Source: Alteromonadaceae bacterium
GTDB lineage: Bacteria > Pseudomonadota > Gammaproteobacteria > Pseudomonadales > Oleiphilaceae
NCBI GenBank assembly: GCA_013393545.1
Contig: JABXHG010000581.1
Coordinates: 1-31,762, forward strand
DNA length: 31,762 bases
Direction of reading: 5' to 3'
Positions 14,592 through 23,255 of the stretch are shown piece after piece. Under the pieces are notes generated by a model. The model was not told the origin of the DNA, searched no databases, and saw nothing but the letters and a program-made list of their open reading frames with translations. The number at the start of each line of letters is the position of its first letter. Position 1 is the first letter of the stretch. The position numbers and the translations under genes were made by a program.

Positions 14592-15674
14592 CTAACCCGG
14601 CAGTATCGTCTTACTATCAGCTGTCGAAAGGTTGTGAGAATGCCGACTCGACAGAATGTGATGGAGACCATCGCATTCCACCATCGGGTCGTCGCAGTTC
14701 ACCACAATGTCCGAGCGGGTGATGACATAGCCCTTGCCGGTAATGCTGTTCTTCACCACCTGGTATTCACCTTCGGTATGCACCGAGGTGAACTCGCCGA
14801 TGAAGCCGGTATTGCGCAGCGATACCGTTTCCAGTTTGTCGCCCGGCTGGATCTTGCCCTGGCAGTTCATCAGCGCCAATCGAGCCGAAGTGCCGGTACC
14901 CGTGGTACTGCGGCAGATGACTCCCGGGTGTACATAGGTGGCTGAGCGGGAGCGGTAATAGCCATCGGCAACCCGCTCCACCGGCCCCATGAAGTGCAGG
15001 AACGGTAGGGGGCCCACGTCGCCCAGGGTGTAGTGGGAGAACCCACGCTCCGCTTTTATCGCTTCAACAATGGCGTGGGCAGTGTTTGCCAGATCCCGTT
15101 CTTCATCCAGGGTCAGGTCAAAGCCCAGTTCTTTGGCATCCACCAGGGCATAGAATCCACCGCTGTAGGCCACGCTATAGGTTACCTCTCCAACACTCGG
15201 CACATTGATGGTGGCCTCGTAGGTGTGAATGTAACTGGGCAGTCCCTCGCAGGTAATCGCTTCCACCACACCGTCGTGTACGGTGGCTTCGATGTTCACC
15301 AGCCCGGCCGGGGATTCCAGCATGAACTGCTGTTTGCCTTCCTGCTTGGGCACGATGCCGGCTTCCAGCACTGCTGTGGCCGTACAAATCGTGTTGGAGC
15401 CGGAATAGATCGGGTAGCCCATCACTTCCATGATGATGTAACCGGCCGCCGCGCGCGGGTCGGTGGCCGGCACCAGCAGGTCCACTGACATTTCCGGGAT
15501 GCCATAGGGCTCTTCCAGCAACAGCCGGCGCAGGCCATCTGCGTCATCCCGCAGGTATTCCATCTGCTCGCGCACGGTCTCGCCCGGCAACAGATCGATG
15601 CCGCCAGTCACAATGCGGCTGACGTCACCGCCGGCGTGGGTGTCCATCAGTTGAATAGTCAGTTCCGGTTTCAT
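14592..15674 (-). CDS. Proline racemase-family protein with Ser/Thr at the Cys positions
   Basis: A 360-residue member of the proline racemase superfamily, which includes 4-hydroxyproline 2-epimerases and trans-3-hydroxyproline dehydratases. The N-terminal DTHAGGDVSRIVTGG and the VHPGVICRS/GTGTSARLA segment are clear. The two catalytic positions are changed: the usual MCGH is YSGS with Ser91, and the usual SPCGTGTSA is STTGTGTSA with Thr258. Known dehydratases have Thr at the second position, which favours a dehydratase or unassigned activity over racemisation. The start at 15674 has GGAGG seven bases upstream and shares a base with the stop of the upstream dehydrogenase (TGATG), so the two genes are coupled and probably act in one catabolic route. 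Confidence 0.85.
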   Translation of the reverse strand: MKPELTIQLMDTHAGGDVSRIVTGGIDLLPGETVREQMEYLRDDADGLRRLLLEEPYGIPEMSVDLLVPATDPRAAAGYIIMEVMGYPIYSGSNTICTATAVLEAGIVPKQEGKQQFMLESPAGLVNIEATVHDGVVEAITCEGLPSYIHTYEATINVPSVGEVTYSVAYSGGFYALVDAKELGFDLTLDEERDLANTAHAIVEAIKAERGFSHYTLGDVGPLPFLHFMGPVERVADGYYRSRSATYVHPGVICRSTTGTGTSARLALMNCQGKIQPGDKLETVSLRNTGFIGEFTSVHTEGEYQVVKNSITGKGYVITRSDIVVNCDDPMVECDGLHHILSSRHSHNLSTADSKTILPG

Positions 15675-16816
15675 CAATTGGCCTCCAGGGCGTAGGGTTG
15701 GCCGTGTTCTGCCCACTGAGAATCCGGCACGATCACGATTTTGCCGAGGTAATTACTGCCCCGGTTCACAAAGTATTCTTCGGCCTTATGCAGTTCCGAG
15801 AGGCGGAAAGCCCCGTGCAACACAGGTTTCAGGTGACCATCCCGTATCCAGGTCATCAGTTGCGCGGCCTCATCCCGGGTGCCGTGGGAAACGCCGAAGA
15901 TCTGTACCTGGTAGAGATAAATACGCGTCCACAGGATTTCGCTGATGTTGCCGCCACTGGCCCCGGCGATGCTCAGGCGCGGGTAGGTGCTGCGGGCGTT
16001 CATGTCGAAGATCATGGCGTCGATGAAGCGGTCGGTCATCTCGCCACCCACCAGGTCCATCACCGCATCCAGCGGCCGGCCGCCGGTCACCGATTTGACC
16101 CGGTCCACGAAAGTGTCCATGTCGCTGCGGTCCAGAACGGCTTCGGCGCCCAGTTCCAGTAACGCCTCCGCCTTGCTCTGCTGGCTAAGAGCATAGGGTA
16201 TGGCGCCGATAATCCGGCAAAGCTGGATCAGCGCCGTGCCCACACCGCCGCTGGCGCCGGTCACCAGCACGTGCTCACCGGCCTGCACATTGGCGGAGGT
16301 GAGCATGTGGTAAGCAGTCTGGTAGGAACACATGCCCATGGCCGCCAGCTCGGCATCAGCCAAATCCGGGTTGGGAATGTGATGAAACTGGTCGGACGGC
16401 AGCGCGACGTATTCGGCAAAGCCGCCATCGGCACCATGGCCATAATAATCTGGCGTCAGGTTGATATCGGTGCGCTCGCTGGCGTAGAGGTTGAAATCCA
16501 GCAGGCCGCGTTCGCCAATGCGGCTGTCGCTCACACCTTCGCCCACCGCAACGACTCGGCCCACAATGTCTGCGCCCTGGATGCGCGGAAAGTTGAGCGT
16601 GGGCTTGCCGCCCATCTGGAACGAGGTCATCTCGCCTTTTTTGGTGGGGTACAGGCCTTCGCGGGCCTTGCGGTCGGTGTTGTTCTTGGCGGTGGCGGTC
16701 ACCTGGACCAGCACTTGCCCCGGGCCTGGCTGGGGCACCGCTACATCCTGGTATTCCAGCTTGTCGATACCACCATGGCCCGTGAGCACCATGGCTTTCA
16801 TGGTTTCTGGTTTCAT
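15674..16816 (-). CDS. MDR-family alcohol dehydrogenase / quinone reductase-like protein
   Basis: A 380-residue medium-chain dehydrogenase/reductase. The N-terminal GroES-like domain starts MKAMVLTGHGGIDKLEYQDV and contains PRIQGADIVGRVVAVGEGV. The Rossmann NAD(P) motif is VLVTGASGGVGTALIQL, followed by LGAEAVLDR. The usual GHExxG zinc site is replaced by QGADIVG, and no four-Cys structural zinc loop is visible, which suggests a zinc-free quinone oxidoreductase-type or enoyl reductase activity. The substrate is unknown. It is the first gene of a two-gene unit with the atypical proline racemase-family gene. GGAGG lies upstream of the ATG, and a tandem repeat that could be an operator lies 30-60 bases upstream. 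Confidence 0.85.
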   Translation of the reverse strand: MKPETMKAMVLTGHGGIDKLEYQDVAVPQPGPGQVLVQVTATAKNNTDRKAREGLYPTKKGEMTSFQMGGKPTLNFPRIQGADIVGRVVAVGEGVSDSRIGERGLLDFNLYASERTDINLTPDYYGHGADGGFAEYVALPSDQFHHIPNPDLADAELAAMGMCSYQTAYHMLTSANVQAGEHVLVTGASGGVGTALIQLCRIIGAIPYALSQQSKAEALLELGAEAVLDRSDMDTFVDRVKSVTGGRPLDAVMDLVGGEMTDRFIDAMIFDMNARSTYPRLSIAGASGGNISEILWTRIYLYQVQIFGVSHGTRDEAAQLMTWIRDGHLKPVLHGAFRLSELHKAEEYFVNRGSNYLGKIVIVPDSQWAEHGQPYALEAN

Positions 16817-16845
16817 CCGCGCACATGCCTCCTGCTGATTGATGG

Positions 16846-16876
16846 TTCACGTTGGTTGAGGATTCATGTTGGTTCA
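16846..16876 (-). promoter_or_regulatory. Tandem 14-bp repeat, possible operator
   Basis: TTCACGTTGGTTGA (16846-16859) and TTCATGTTGGTTCA (16863-16876) match at 12 of 14 positions with a 17-base period, just upstream of the dehydrogenase gene. Direct repeats at this distance from a start are typical of regulator sites. No regulator gene is adjacent, so the binding protein is unknown. Confidence 0.4.
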
Positions 16877-16889
16877 TAACTCTATCCAT

Positions 16890-16907
16890 GCCGGGACGAA
16901 GCCCGGC
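16890..16907 (-). terminator. Hairpin after the AI-2E family gene
   Basis: GCCGGG and CCCGGC pair over six bases with a six-base loop, 68 bases downstream of the minus-strand transporter gene's stop. No T-run follows, so it is at most a weak or Rho-assisted terminator. Confidence 0.3.
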
Positions 16908-16975
16908 CGGAAGTTCCAACAGCATAGGTAAGTTCGCACGGGGTGTCAGGAGGGTATTTCGGGTATCTGCCAGAT

Positions 16976-18079
16976 TCAGCGGGCAATCACTTTATAGACC
17001 GGCTGTAATTTGGGAATCTGTTTGAGGATTACCTGAATCACCGTCATCAAAGGCACCGCCAGCAGCACCCCCACCGGGCCCCAGAGCCAGCCCCAAAAAA
17101 AGATGGAGACGAAGATCACCACCGGGTTGATGGCCATGCGGAAGCCGTGAATCCAGGGCTCCAGGAACAAGCCCACCAGCATCACCAGACCGACAAAACT
17201 CAAGGGCGCAATCGCCATCATCCACAGGCTGTCGAAGGTGATGGCCGAAACCAGCGCCAGCATGCCGATGGTCAGCATGTTGCCCAGGTAGGGAATAAAG
17301 CGCGCCAGGCCGGCCACCAACCCCCAAACCGCCGGGTCTGGCAAATCAATGGCCCAGCAGATCAGCCCGGTTAGCAAGCCAACCGAGACATTATTGAGGG
17401 TCAGCACCGCCAGGAACTGGGCAATCAGGTGCTGAGAATCATGGGTGATGCGCAACACCGTTTTGCGTTCCTGGCGGGGTAACTGTTTGATGAAATTGCG
17501 TATCAACCGGTCACCACTGACCAGCAGAAAATAACTGAGCGCCAACGCCAACGCCAGGCCGGCCAGGCCATTACGCGCCTTGGACATCAGCTGGCTGCGC
17601 CAGGATTCCGTTTGCAGCACCACCGTTGTTGCACCACCCTGGCCCTTCTCTGACAACCCTTCCACGGATTTTTCCACTTCCTGGGCCGAACGACTGACCC
17701 GGTCGAGCTGACGCATGATTTCGCTATCGCCCACCAGCAGGCGGGACAACCCCTGGGGAGCCTTCTCCGCCCATTCCAGCGCCGGTGCAGTTACCGCCGC
17801 GCCCAAACCGGCAATGCCGGCCAGCACGCAGAGAATCAGCACAAGAGCACTCACCACCCGGGGTACACGCCATTTACGATGGGCTTTTTTTACCAGGGGC
17901 GACAGTAACAGGCTGGTCATGATCGCCAGTACAATCGGCAAAACAATCTGGTGCGCCAGGTACAGGGTATAAAGGATGCCCAGGGCGAACAGCCCATAAA
18001 TCGGCGTGGAAAGCTCCCTGACCAGGCGCCTGAGGCCATCATCGCGAGTCTGCACTTGTTCCGGCTTGTTTTCGTCCAT
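16976..18079 (-). CDS. AI-2E family transporter (PerM-like)
   Basis: A 367-residue membrane protein of the AI-2E transporter family (Pfam PF01594). Hydrophobic segments lie near residues 25-60 and 75-100, then after a soluble stretch a long C-terminal block with ALALSYFLLVSGDRLIRNF, the conserved ARFIPYLGNMLTIGM and the late NPVVIFVSIFFWGWLWGPVGVLLAVPLM. Members have been implicated in autoinducer-2 release, Na+/H+ exchange or general permease roles; the substrate here cannot be told. ATG 18079 is used; a GTG at 18085 is nearer to the GAGGT Shine-Dalgarno. Only 159 bases separate its stop from the next minus gene. Confidence 0.88.
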   Translation of the reverse strand: MDENKPEQVQTRDDGLRRLVRELSTPIYGLFALGILYTLYLAHQIVLPIVLAIMTSLLLSPLVKKAHRKWRVPRVVSALVLILCVLAGIAGLGAAVTAPALEWAEKAPQGLSRLLVGDSEIMRQLDRVSRSAQEVEKSVEGLSEKGQGGATTVVLQTESWRSQLMSKARNGLAGLALALALSYFLLVSGDRLIRNFIKQLPRQERKTVLRITHDSQHLIAQFLAVLTLNNVSVGLLTGLICWAIDLPDPAVWGLVAGLARFIPYLGNMLTIGMLALVSAITFDSLWMMAIAPLSFVGLVMLVGLFLEPWIHGFRMAINPVVIFVSIFFWGWLWGPVGVLLAVPLMTVIQVILKQIPKLQPVYKVIAR

Positions 18080-18238
18080 CTGCACAGCCTACCTCGTTTT
18101 ATGACATTCCCGGAAATCGCCGGAATCCGTGAAGATTGGAGCCTATTTGTTATCAAACTGCAAACATCCGCCGAATACACTGAACCAAAAGACGACCGAA
18201 TCACGTAAATGCTGGTAATCACCACACAGGAGTTTGTG

Positions 18239-18601
18239 ATGTCACCTCGCTACGACACCCTGTTCTACGATGGCAGTTGCCCGCTGTGCGCAAAAGAAGT
18301 AGAGACTCTGCGTACGTTACAGCGCGGCAACCTGATCTTTGCCGATATTCACCAGCAGTGGTCCGCCAATGCCGACATCCCGTCCCATGAAACCCTGTTG
18401 CGCCGGTTGCACCTGAAAACCTGGACCGGCGAATGGGTGGTCGGGTTACCGGCCAACGTGCGGGCCTGGTCTCACACCCGTTTTGGTTTTCTGTTCAGGC
18501 CCCTGCTCTGGCCAGGTATCTACCCGGTGGCCAGGTTCATCTACGAGCGCTGGGCCGACCGCCGCTACGAAAAGAAATACGCATGCGCTATTGGCACTTG
18601 A
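18239..18601 (+). CDS. DCC family thiol-disulfide oxidoreductase-like protein (DUF393)
   Basis: A 120-residue protein of the DCC family, named after the DxxCxxC motif. Here it is FYDGSCPLC with Cys14 and Cys17, followed by ADIHQQW and the C-terminal FRPLLWPGIYPVARFIYERWADRRY. The family has a thioredoxin-like fold and a putative redox motif, but few members are studied. The start at 18239 has AGGAG seven bases upstream. It may be cotranscribed with the ODP-type gene 73 bases downstream. Confidence 0.87.
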   Translation: MSPRYDTLFYDGSCPLCAKEVETLRTLQRGNLIFADIHQQWSANADIPSHETLLRRLHLKTWTGEWVVGLPANVRAWSHTRFGFLFRPLLWPGIYPVARFIYERWADRRYEKKYACAIGT

Positions 18602-18666
18602 CCTGCGGCAAGTAGAATCCTGTGGTGATTCTGTAATCTGATTGTTATGTTGCAACACACCGCAGG
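18602..18666 (+). promoter_or_regulatory. 5' leader able to hide the ODP ribosome-binding site
   Basis: CCTGCGG (18602-18608) can pair with CCGCAGG (18660-18666), which contains the start of the AGGAG Shine-Dalgarno of the next gene. An inner hairpin, AGAATC/GATTCT (18614-18619, 18627-18632), lies between. The structure could limit translation. A regulatory role is inferred only from the pairing. Confidence 0.3.
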
Positions 18667-18674
18667 AGAGCTTA

Positions 18675-19475
18675 ATGGCGGCCGAACCGATTGTTTTGTA
18701 TGACGACGGGCATCATAAATGCCTGATGTTCGATTCTCTGGTAACTGGCGAAGGCGTGCAGTCCAACCAGTTTCTGATTGTCGATGGCAAGCACGAAGCC
18801 CTGATTGATCCGGGCGGCGACCTGACCTATACCCCTTTGTCTGTCGCCGCTTCCCGATACATGAATATCCGGGATATGGACTTCGTGTTCGCATCTCACC
18901 AGGATCCCGACATTATTGGATCCATCGATCGCTGGATCATCCATACCCGCGCCAAAATCGTCACCTCCAAGCTGTGGTCCCGCTTCCTGCCCCACCTGGT
19001 ATCCAGCTATGTATCCACACAGCTCAGCGGCAGTGTGTACGACCGGATTATCAGCGTGCCGGACGGTGGCATCAACGTGAATTTCGGCGACACATTTATC
19101 CAGTGCCTGCCCGCTCACTTCATGCACTCGGTGGGCAACCTGCAGTTTTACGATCCGGTCTCGAAAATCCTGTTCTCCGGCGATTTGGGGGCATCTCTCG
19201 GCGCGGAGGAAGATCACAAACCGGTGGAGAATTTCGAGGAACACACCAAACACATGATTGGTTTCCACCGCCGGTACATTGCCTCCAAGCAGGTCTGCCA
19301 GCTATGGGCCAACATGGTGCGCAAGATGGATGTGAAGGCCATCGTGCCCCAGCACGGCAAACGCTTCGAGGGCGCTGAAATGGTCGATAAATTCCTCAAC
19401 TGGGTGTCCAGCGTGGATTGCGGCATTGATCTCGCCACTCAGGACAACTACCGCCAGCCGGTGGATTACGCCTGA
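18675..19475 (+). CDS. ODP-type di-iron metallo-beta-lactamase-fold protein
   Basis: A 266-residue protein like the oxygen-binding di-iron proteins (ODP), relatives of the beta-lactamase-like domain of flavodiiron proteins but without the flavodoxin domain. The N-terminal [15 protein letters not shown] and [13 protein letters not shown] are family-typical. Metal ligands are suggested by [10 protein letters not shown] (His75 to Asp79), AHFMHSVGN and FSGDLGA, with a late QHG. In Treponema the homologue senses oxygen for chemotaxis; here no chemotaxis gene is adjacent, so oxygen or NO handling is possible but unproven. The start has AGGAG six bases upstream. A longer frame from 18642 is less likely. 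Confidence 0.86.
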   Translation: MAAEPIVLYDDGHHKCLMFDSLVTGEGVQSNQFLIVDGKHEALIDPGGDLTYTPLSVAASRYMNIRDMDFVFASHQDPDIIGSIDRWIIHTRAKIVTSKLWSRFLPHLVSSYVSTQLSGSVYDRIISVPDGGINVNFGDTFIQCLPAHFMHSVGNLQFYDPVSKILFSGDLGASLGAEEDHKPVENFEEHTKHMIGFHRRYIASKQVCQLWANMVRKMDVKAIVPQHGKRFEGAEMVDKFLNWVSSVDCGIDLATQDNYRQPVDYA

Positions 19476-19591
19476 ACTCTTTTCCCCTTGCTTCGCATGG
19501 ACGCGGAGCCCTTCTTCTCAGATATCCCTGTTCCATTGCCCCCGGGTTGAGTAAAATCCCGTCTTTTGATGGAAAACCGAGAGGCACCACG

Positions 19592-20317
19592 ATGGGCAGA
19601 GCGTTCCAGAACCGCAAAGAATCCATGGCCAAGACGGCCGCTGCGAAAACCAAGGTTTACAGCAAATACGGTCGTGAAATCTACGTTTGCGCGAAAGCCG
19701 GCGGCACCGATCCCCAGGCTAACCTGTCTCTTCGCGGTTTGATCGAACGCGCCAAGAAAGACCAGGTGCCGGCCCACGTGATCGAAAAAGCCATCGACAA
19801 GGCCAACGGCGGCGGTGGCGAAGACTACTCAGCGGCCCGCTATGAAGGCTACGGGCCGGGCAACTGCATGGTCATTGTTGACTGCCTGACCGACAATCCC
19901 AACCGCACTTTTGGCGATGTGCGCCTCGCATTCACCAAGACCAAGTGCAAAATTGGCACTCCGGGCGCCGTCACGCACATGTTCGACCATTGCGCCATCT
20001 TTGCCTTTGCCGGCGACGACGAAGAAGCGGTGCTGGAAGCGCTGATGGAAGCTGACGTGGATGTCACCGACATCGAGCAGGAAGACGGCAAGATCACCGT
20101 GTTCACCCCCCACACCGAATACGCCAAGGCCAAGCAGGCGCTGGAAGAAGCATTCGAAGGAATCGAGTTTGATGCCGATGAAATCCAGTTCCTTCCCAAG
20201 ACCACCACTCCGGTGGAAGGCGACGACATTCCGCTGTTCGAGAAGTTCATGGACATGCTGAACGATCTGGATGATGTTCAGAACGTGTACCACAGCGCGG
20301 AATTGCCCGAGGATTAA
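19592..20317 (+). CDS. yeeN: YebC/PmpR family protein, YeeN type
   Basis: A 241-residue protein of the YebC/TACO1 family. It starts [14 protein letters not shown], and the [70 protein letters not shown] and GAVTHMFD segments follow YeeN more closely than YebC, which opens MAGHSKW. YebC proteins were called transcription regulators and are now also linked to translation through difficult motifs such as polyproline; the YeeN branch is less studied. GAGG lies seven bases before ATG 19592; an in-frame ATG further upstream has no good site. Confidence 0.9.
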   Translation: MGRAFQNRKESMAKTAAAKTKVYSKYGREIYVCAKAGGTDPQANLSLRGLIERAKKDQVPAHVIEKAIDKANGGGGEDYSAARYEGYGPGNCMVIVDCLTDNPNRTFGDVRLAFTKTKCKIGTPGAVTHMFDHCAIFAFAGDDEEAVLEALMEADVDVTDIEQEDGKITVFTPHTEYAKAKQALEEAFEGIEFDADEIQFLPKTTTPVEGDDIPLFEKFMDMLNDLDDVQNVYHSAELPED

Positions 20318-20347
20318 AACGCCGCTCACCGCCACCAGGAGTTTGTC

Positions 20348-21109
20348 ATGACAGCCACAAACCAACCCAGGGTACTGATTCTCAAAACCGGTACCACCTA
20401 CCCGGAAATCCGGCAACGATATGGTGATTTCGATGCGTGGTTTGTAAGGGGGCTGTCTGACGAACTCGACCTGACCGTGGTGGACGTTACCCTTCAGGCA
20501 CCGCCAGGCCAACCAGCGGATTGGGACGGCATCGTGATTACCGGCTCTCCGGCGATGGTCAGTGAACGGCCCGAGTGGAGTGAGAACGCAGCCGCCTGGA
20601 CCCGGCAGGCAGTGGAAGCCCAAGTGCCGGTACTGGGCGTATGCTACGGCCATCAACTGCTGGCTCATGCACTGGGCGGCAAGGTGGGTTTTCACCCCGA
20701 TGGCCGGGAAACCGGCACCAAGCAGGTTACCCTTCTGGAAACCGCCCAAAAAGATCCCCTGTTTAAACACCTGCCGGCGCAATTCCCGGCGCAACTGACC
20801 CACAAGCAATCAGTACTGGAGCTGCCACCCGGTGCCGTACTGCTGGCCAATTCCAGCTTCGAGCCCCACCAGGCGTTTCGGGTGGACAGCAACGCCTGGG
20901 GTGTGCAATTCCACCCGGAATTCACGGATCAGATCATGAAAGCCTATCTGGAAGTTCAGGCGCCAGAACTGGCTGAGGAAGGGCTCGACGCGGCACAACT
21001 ACTGGCCGAAGTGACGCCTGCTCCGGGTGCCAGTCATGTCCTAAGCCTTTTCTCGGAGCTGGTTACGGACCGGTTGAAAGAAACAGGCGGCAACCGGCAA
21101 GACCGCTAA
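20348..21109 (+). CDS. Class I glutamine amidotransferase-like protein
   Basis: A 253-residue protein with a complete GATase1 active site: nucleophile Cys in VLGVCYGHQLLAHALGG, and the His-Glu pair in VQFHPEF. This is the stand-alone GMP synthase-like/YfeJ type, without a synthase domain. It could release ammonia from glutamine or act on gamma-glutamyl compounds; the acceptor is not evident. AGGAG precedes the ATG, and the gene follows yeeN after 30 bases, probably in the same transcript. Confidence 0.88.
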   Translation: MTATNQPRVLILKTGTTYPEIRQRYGDFDAWFVRGLSDELDLTVVDVTLQAPPGQPADWDGIVITGSPAMVSERPEWSENAAAWTRQAVEAQVPVLGVCYGHQLLAHALGGKVGFHPDGRETGTKQVTLLETAQKDPLFKHLPAQFPAQLTHKQSVLELPPGAVLLANSSFEPHQAFRVDSNAWGVQFHPEFTDQIMKAYLEVQAPELAEEGLDAAQLLAEVTPAPGASHVLSLFSELVTDRLKETGGNRQDR

Positions 21110-21141
21110 AATCAGACCCCGACCCTTTAGGCTCGGCTTGC

Positions 21142-21804
21142 TCAAAATTTTTGCAGCAACACGACATCCTTGCGTGGAATCTCCAGGCGCCAGCCATGGT
21201 GATCCGCCAACCACTGAAAGGTCTCTTCGCGGTAGAACACCACGTGGGTTGGGTCCCGGCGATAGTGCCAGTTGTCAAAACGGGCATCATCGGTCTGAAA
21301 GCAGGTCATGATGCCCAGCCAGCCACCGGGTTTAAGCAATACGTTGAACTGATCAAAGACCTTTGCGGGCTCAAACAGGTGCTCGACCACTTCGGTACAG
21401 GTGATGAAATCGTAGCGGGCATCCAGCGCCGCCGGGTCCGGGTGGAAAAACGGGTCGTACAGCGCCATGTCAAAACCGGCTTCGCTGAACATCCGCGCCA
21501 GGGCCGGCCCGGGGCCACAGCCGAAATCCAGCCCTCGAGAACCATCCGGTAGACGTGCCATCAACGGCTCCGCCAGTTTCGACAGGAAACGACGGTAGCC
21601 GGCATCGGCCGGGTTGTTATCATGCAGTTCGTAAATATTTTTCTCTTCCTCGGCCGTCAGCCAGGATTCGGGCGCCATGAACGTGGCCAGACATCCAGGG
21701 CAGCGCAAGTAAGCTTTGTCTTCCAATTGCCGGAAGGCGATTACCTGTTCTGCTCGGCACACCGGACATTGGGCCGGCTTTGTGGCTGTCTGTGTTGCTA
21801 CCAT
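21142..21804 (-). CDS. Class I SAM methyltransferase with zinc-ribbon N-terminus
   Basis: A 220-residue protein. The N-terminus has two Cys pairs, CPVC (13-16) and CPGC (35-38), forming a small zinc ribbon. The rest is a Rossmann-type methyltransferase with motif I GLDFGCGPGPALA, acidic loop YDPFF, then FITCTEVVEHL and LLKPGGWLGIMT. The CxxC-linked layout is like methyltransferases acting on sugars or tRNA-related substrates, but no substrate can be assigned. It converges with the amidotransferase gene (32-base gap). ATG 21804 is preferred over a TTG at 21828. Confidence 0.85.
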   Translation of the reverse strand: MVATQTATKPAQCPVCRAEQVIAFRQLEDKAYLRCPGCLATFMAPESWLTAEEEKNIYELHDNNPADAGYRRFLSKLAEPLMARLPDGSRGLDFGCGPGPALARMFSEAGFDMALYDPFFHPDPAALDARYDFITCTEVVEHLFEPAKVFDQFNVLLKPGGWLGIMTCFQTDDARFDNWHYRRDPTHVVFYREETFQWLADHHGWRLEIPRKDVVLLQKF

Positions 21805-21853
21805 GAATGCTATCGCCTCGGGGCGCAAAAATTAAAAAGAAATGCCCGGTGAG

Positions 21854-22657
21854 TCAGCCTCCCGCTTTAACCAACCGATCCAGCCGCAGCCGCTCCCGGT
21901 CATCAAACAACCGGCGGCTACCCCAGCTCACCGCCATCAACGTGCCAAAGCCGGTGCCTACGGTAATCAGCAGCATCACCAGAATCTGGTATTTTACCGC
22001 CACCGACGGTGGACTGCCCGCCAGAATCTGGCCGGTCATCATGCCCGGCAGGCTGACAATGCCGGCCGCCGCCATGGCGTTGATCGACGGCATCATGCCG
22101 CTGCGCATGGCTTCCATGCGGATACCCTCGATGGCCTCGCGCCAGCTCTGGCCCAGCATCAGCCGGTTCTCGATCACCGCCCGCTGGCTCCAGACCGAAT
22201 CGTTCAGGCGGTCCAGGCTCAACGCCACGCCGGTCATGGTGTTGCCCAGCATCATGCCCAGCAGAGGAATGGCGTATTGCGGGGTATACCAGGGATTGGG
22301 CCCGATAATCACGGTCAATGCCAGGATGGTCACGGCGAAGGAGGAGACAAACATCGCCCCGGTGCCTACGCCAAACGCCCAGAAGCCATGCAGCCGGCGT
22401 TTCTGGCGGGCCATCACCTCCCGCCCGGCAACCAATAACATAATCAGGGACAACAAGGCGATCCAGTACAGCTGTGCCGAAGCAAACAGCGCTTCCAGCA
22501 CCAGGCCAATCAGGGCCAACTGAAGACCGGTTCTGGCCGCTGCCACCAGCAGGCTGCGTGTGACCCCCAGCCGCGCATACAGGCTCACGCCCGCCAGCGC
22601 CAGAATCAACAACGCCGCCAGCCCCATCTTCCACCAGGCCAGATCAATCACTTCCAT
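21854..22657 (-). CDS. fetB: FetB-like ABC transporter permease
   Basis: A 267-residue membrane protein of the UPF0014/FetB (YbbM) family, with about seven hydrophobic segments and the family stretches GPNPWYTPQYAIPLLGMMLGN and SLPGMMTGQILAGSPP. E. coli FetAB helps iron homeostasis and peroxide resistance, probably as an iron exporter. The start at 22657 has GGAG upstream and overlaps the last 14 bases of the fetA-like gene, so the two are translationally coupled. Confidence 0.92.
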   Translation of the reverse strand: MEVIDLAWWKMGLAALLILALAGVSLYARLGVTRSLLVAAARTGLQLALIGLVLEALFASAQLYWIALLSLIMLLVAGREVMARQKRRLHGFWAFGVGTGAMFVSSFAVTILALTVIIGPNPWYTPQYAIPLLGMMLGNTMTGVALSLDRLNDSVWSQRAVIENRLMLGQSWREAIEGIRMEAMRSGMMPSINAMAAAGIVSLPGMMTGQILAGSPPSVAVKYQILVMLLITVGTGFGTLMAVSWGSRRLFDDRERLRLDRLVKAGG

Positions 22658-23252
22658 GAGCTGGCTCCAGGTGATTGTCCACAATGTGCAGGTGCCGGTC
22701 GGCAACCCGCTGAATCTGTGCCTGGTCGTGCGCCACCCAAAGTACTGGCATTTCCTTCTTTCTGATTTCCGAAAGCAGCCAGTTTTCCACGGCAAGGCTC
22801 ATGTCGTGGTCCAGGTTGGCGGTGGGCTCGTCCAGCAGCAACACCCTCGGCTGACCGGCCAACGCCCGCCACAACGCCAAACGCTGGCGCTCGCCCGAAG
22901 ATAAACGGCTGATGGTCCAGTGCATGACTTCCGGCGGAAAGCCCAGCGCTTCCGGCATCGGTTCCTGGCTGCCTTTCGGGAAATGGGCGGCCACTTCATC
23001 AAACCACCACTGGCTATCGGCGGGCACCATCATTACCTGTCGGCGCCAGTCGTGAGCCGGTACGGAGGCCTGTTCGGTGTTGTCCAGATAAACCCACCCT
23101 TGGTGGGGCTCCAGGTCCGCCACCGCCCGCAGCAACCGGCTTTTGCCACTGCCAGACGCGCCCGACAGGCACACCACTTCACCGGCACGCACCGTCATGG
23201 ACACATCGGCCAAAGTACCGATGGCCACGGTGTCCAGACGCATATCTGGCAC
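22644..23252 (-). CDS. fetA: FetA-like ABC transporter ATPase
   Basis: A 202-residue nucleotide-binding subunit. Walker A is GASGSGKS (31-38), the signature is LSSGERQRLAL, Walker B is VLLLDEPT, and the switch His is in VAHDQ. It pairs with the overlapping FetB-like permease, giving an inner-membrane exporter proposed in E. coli to move iron. It starts four bases after the stop of a small membrane protein gene, so all three may form one operon. Confidence 0.92.
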   Translation of the reverse strand: MPDMRLDTVAIGTLADVSMTVRAGEVVCLSGASGSGKSRLLRAVADLEPHQGWVYLDNTEQASVPAHDWRRQVMMVPADSQWWFDEVAAHFPKGSQEPMPEALGFPPEVMHWTISRLSSGERQRLALWRALAGQPRVLLLDEPTANLDHDMSLAVENWLLSEIRKKEMPVLWVAHDQAQIQRVADRHLHIVDNHLEPAHGSD

Positions 23253-23255
23253 GGG

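Noticed and set aside
14345..14722. Open frame across ilvM end and palindrome copy 2
   Set aside because: Overlaps ilvM in another frame and runs through the palindrome; no domain.
19552..19557. TAAAAT as -10 for yeeN
   Set aside because: No matching -35 hexamer upstream at the right spacing.
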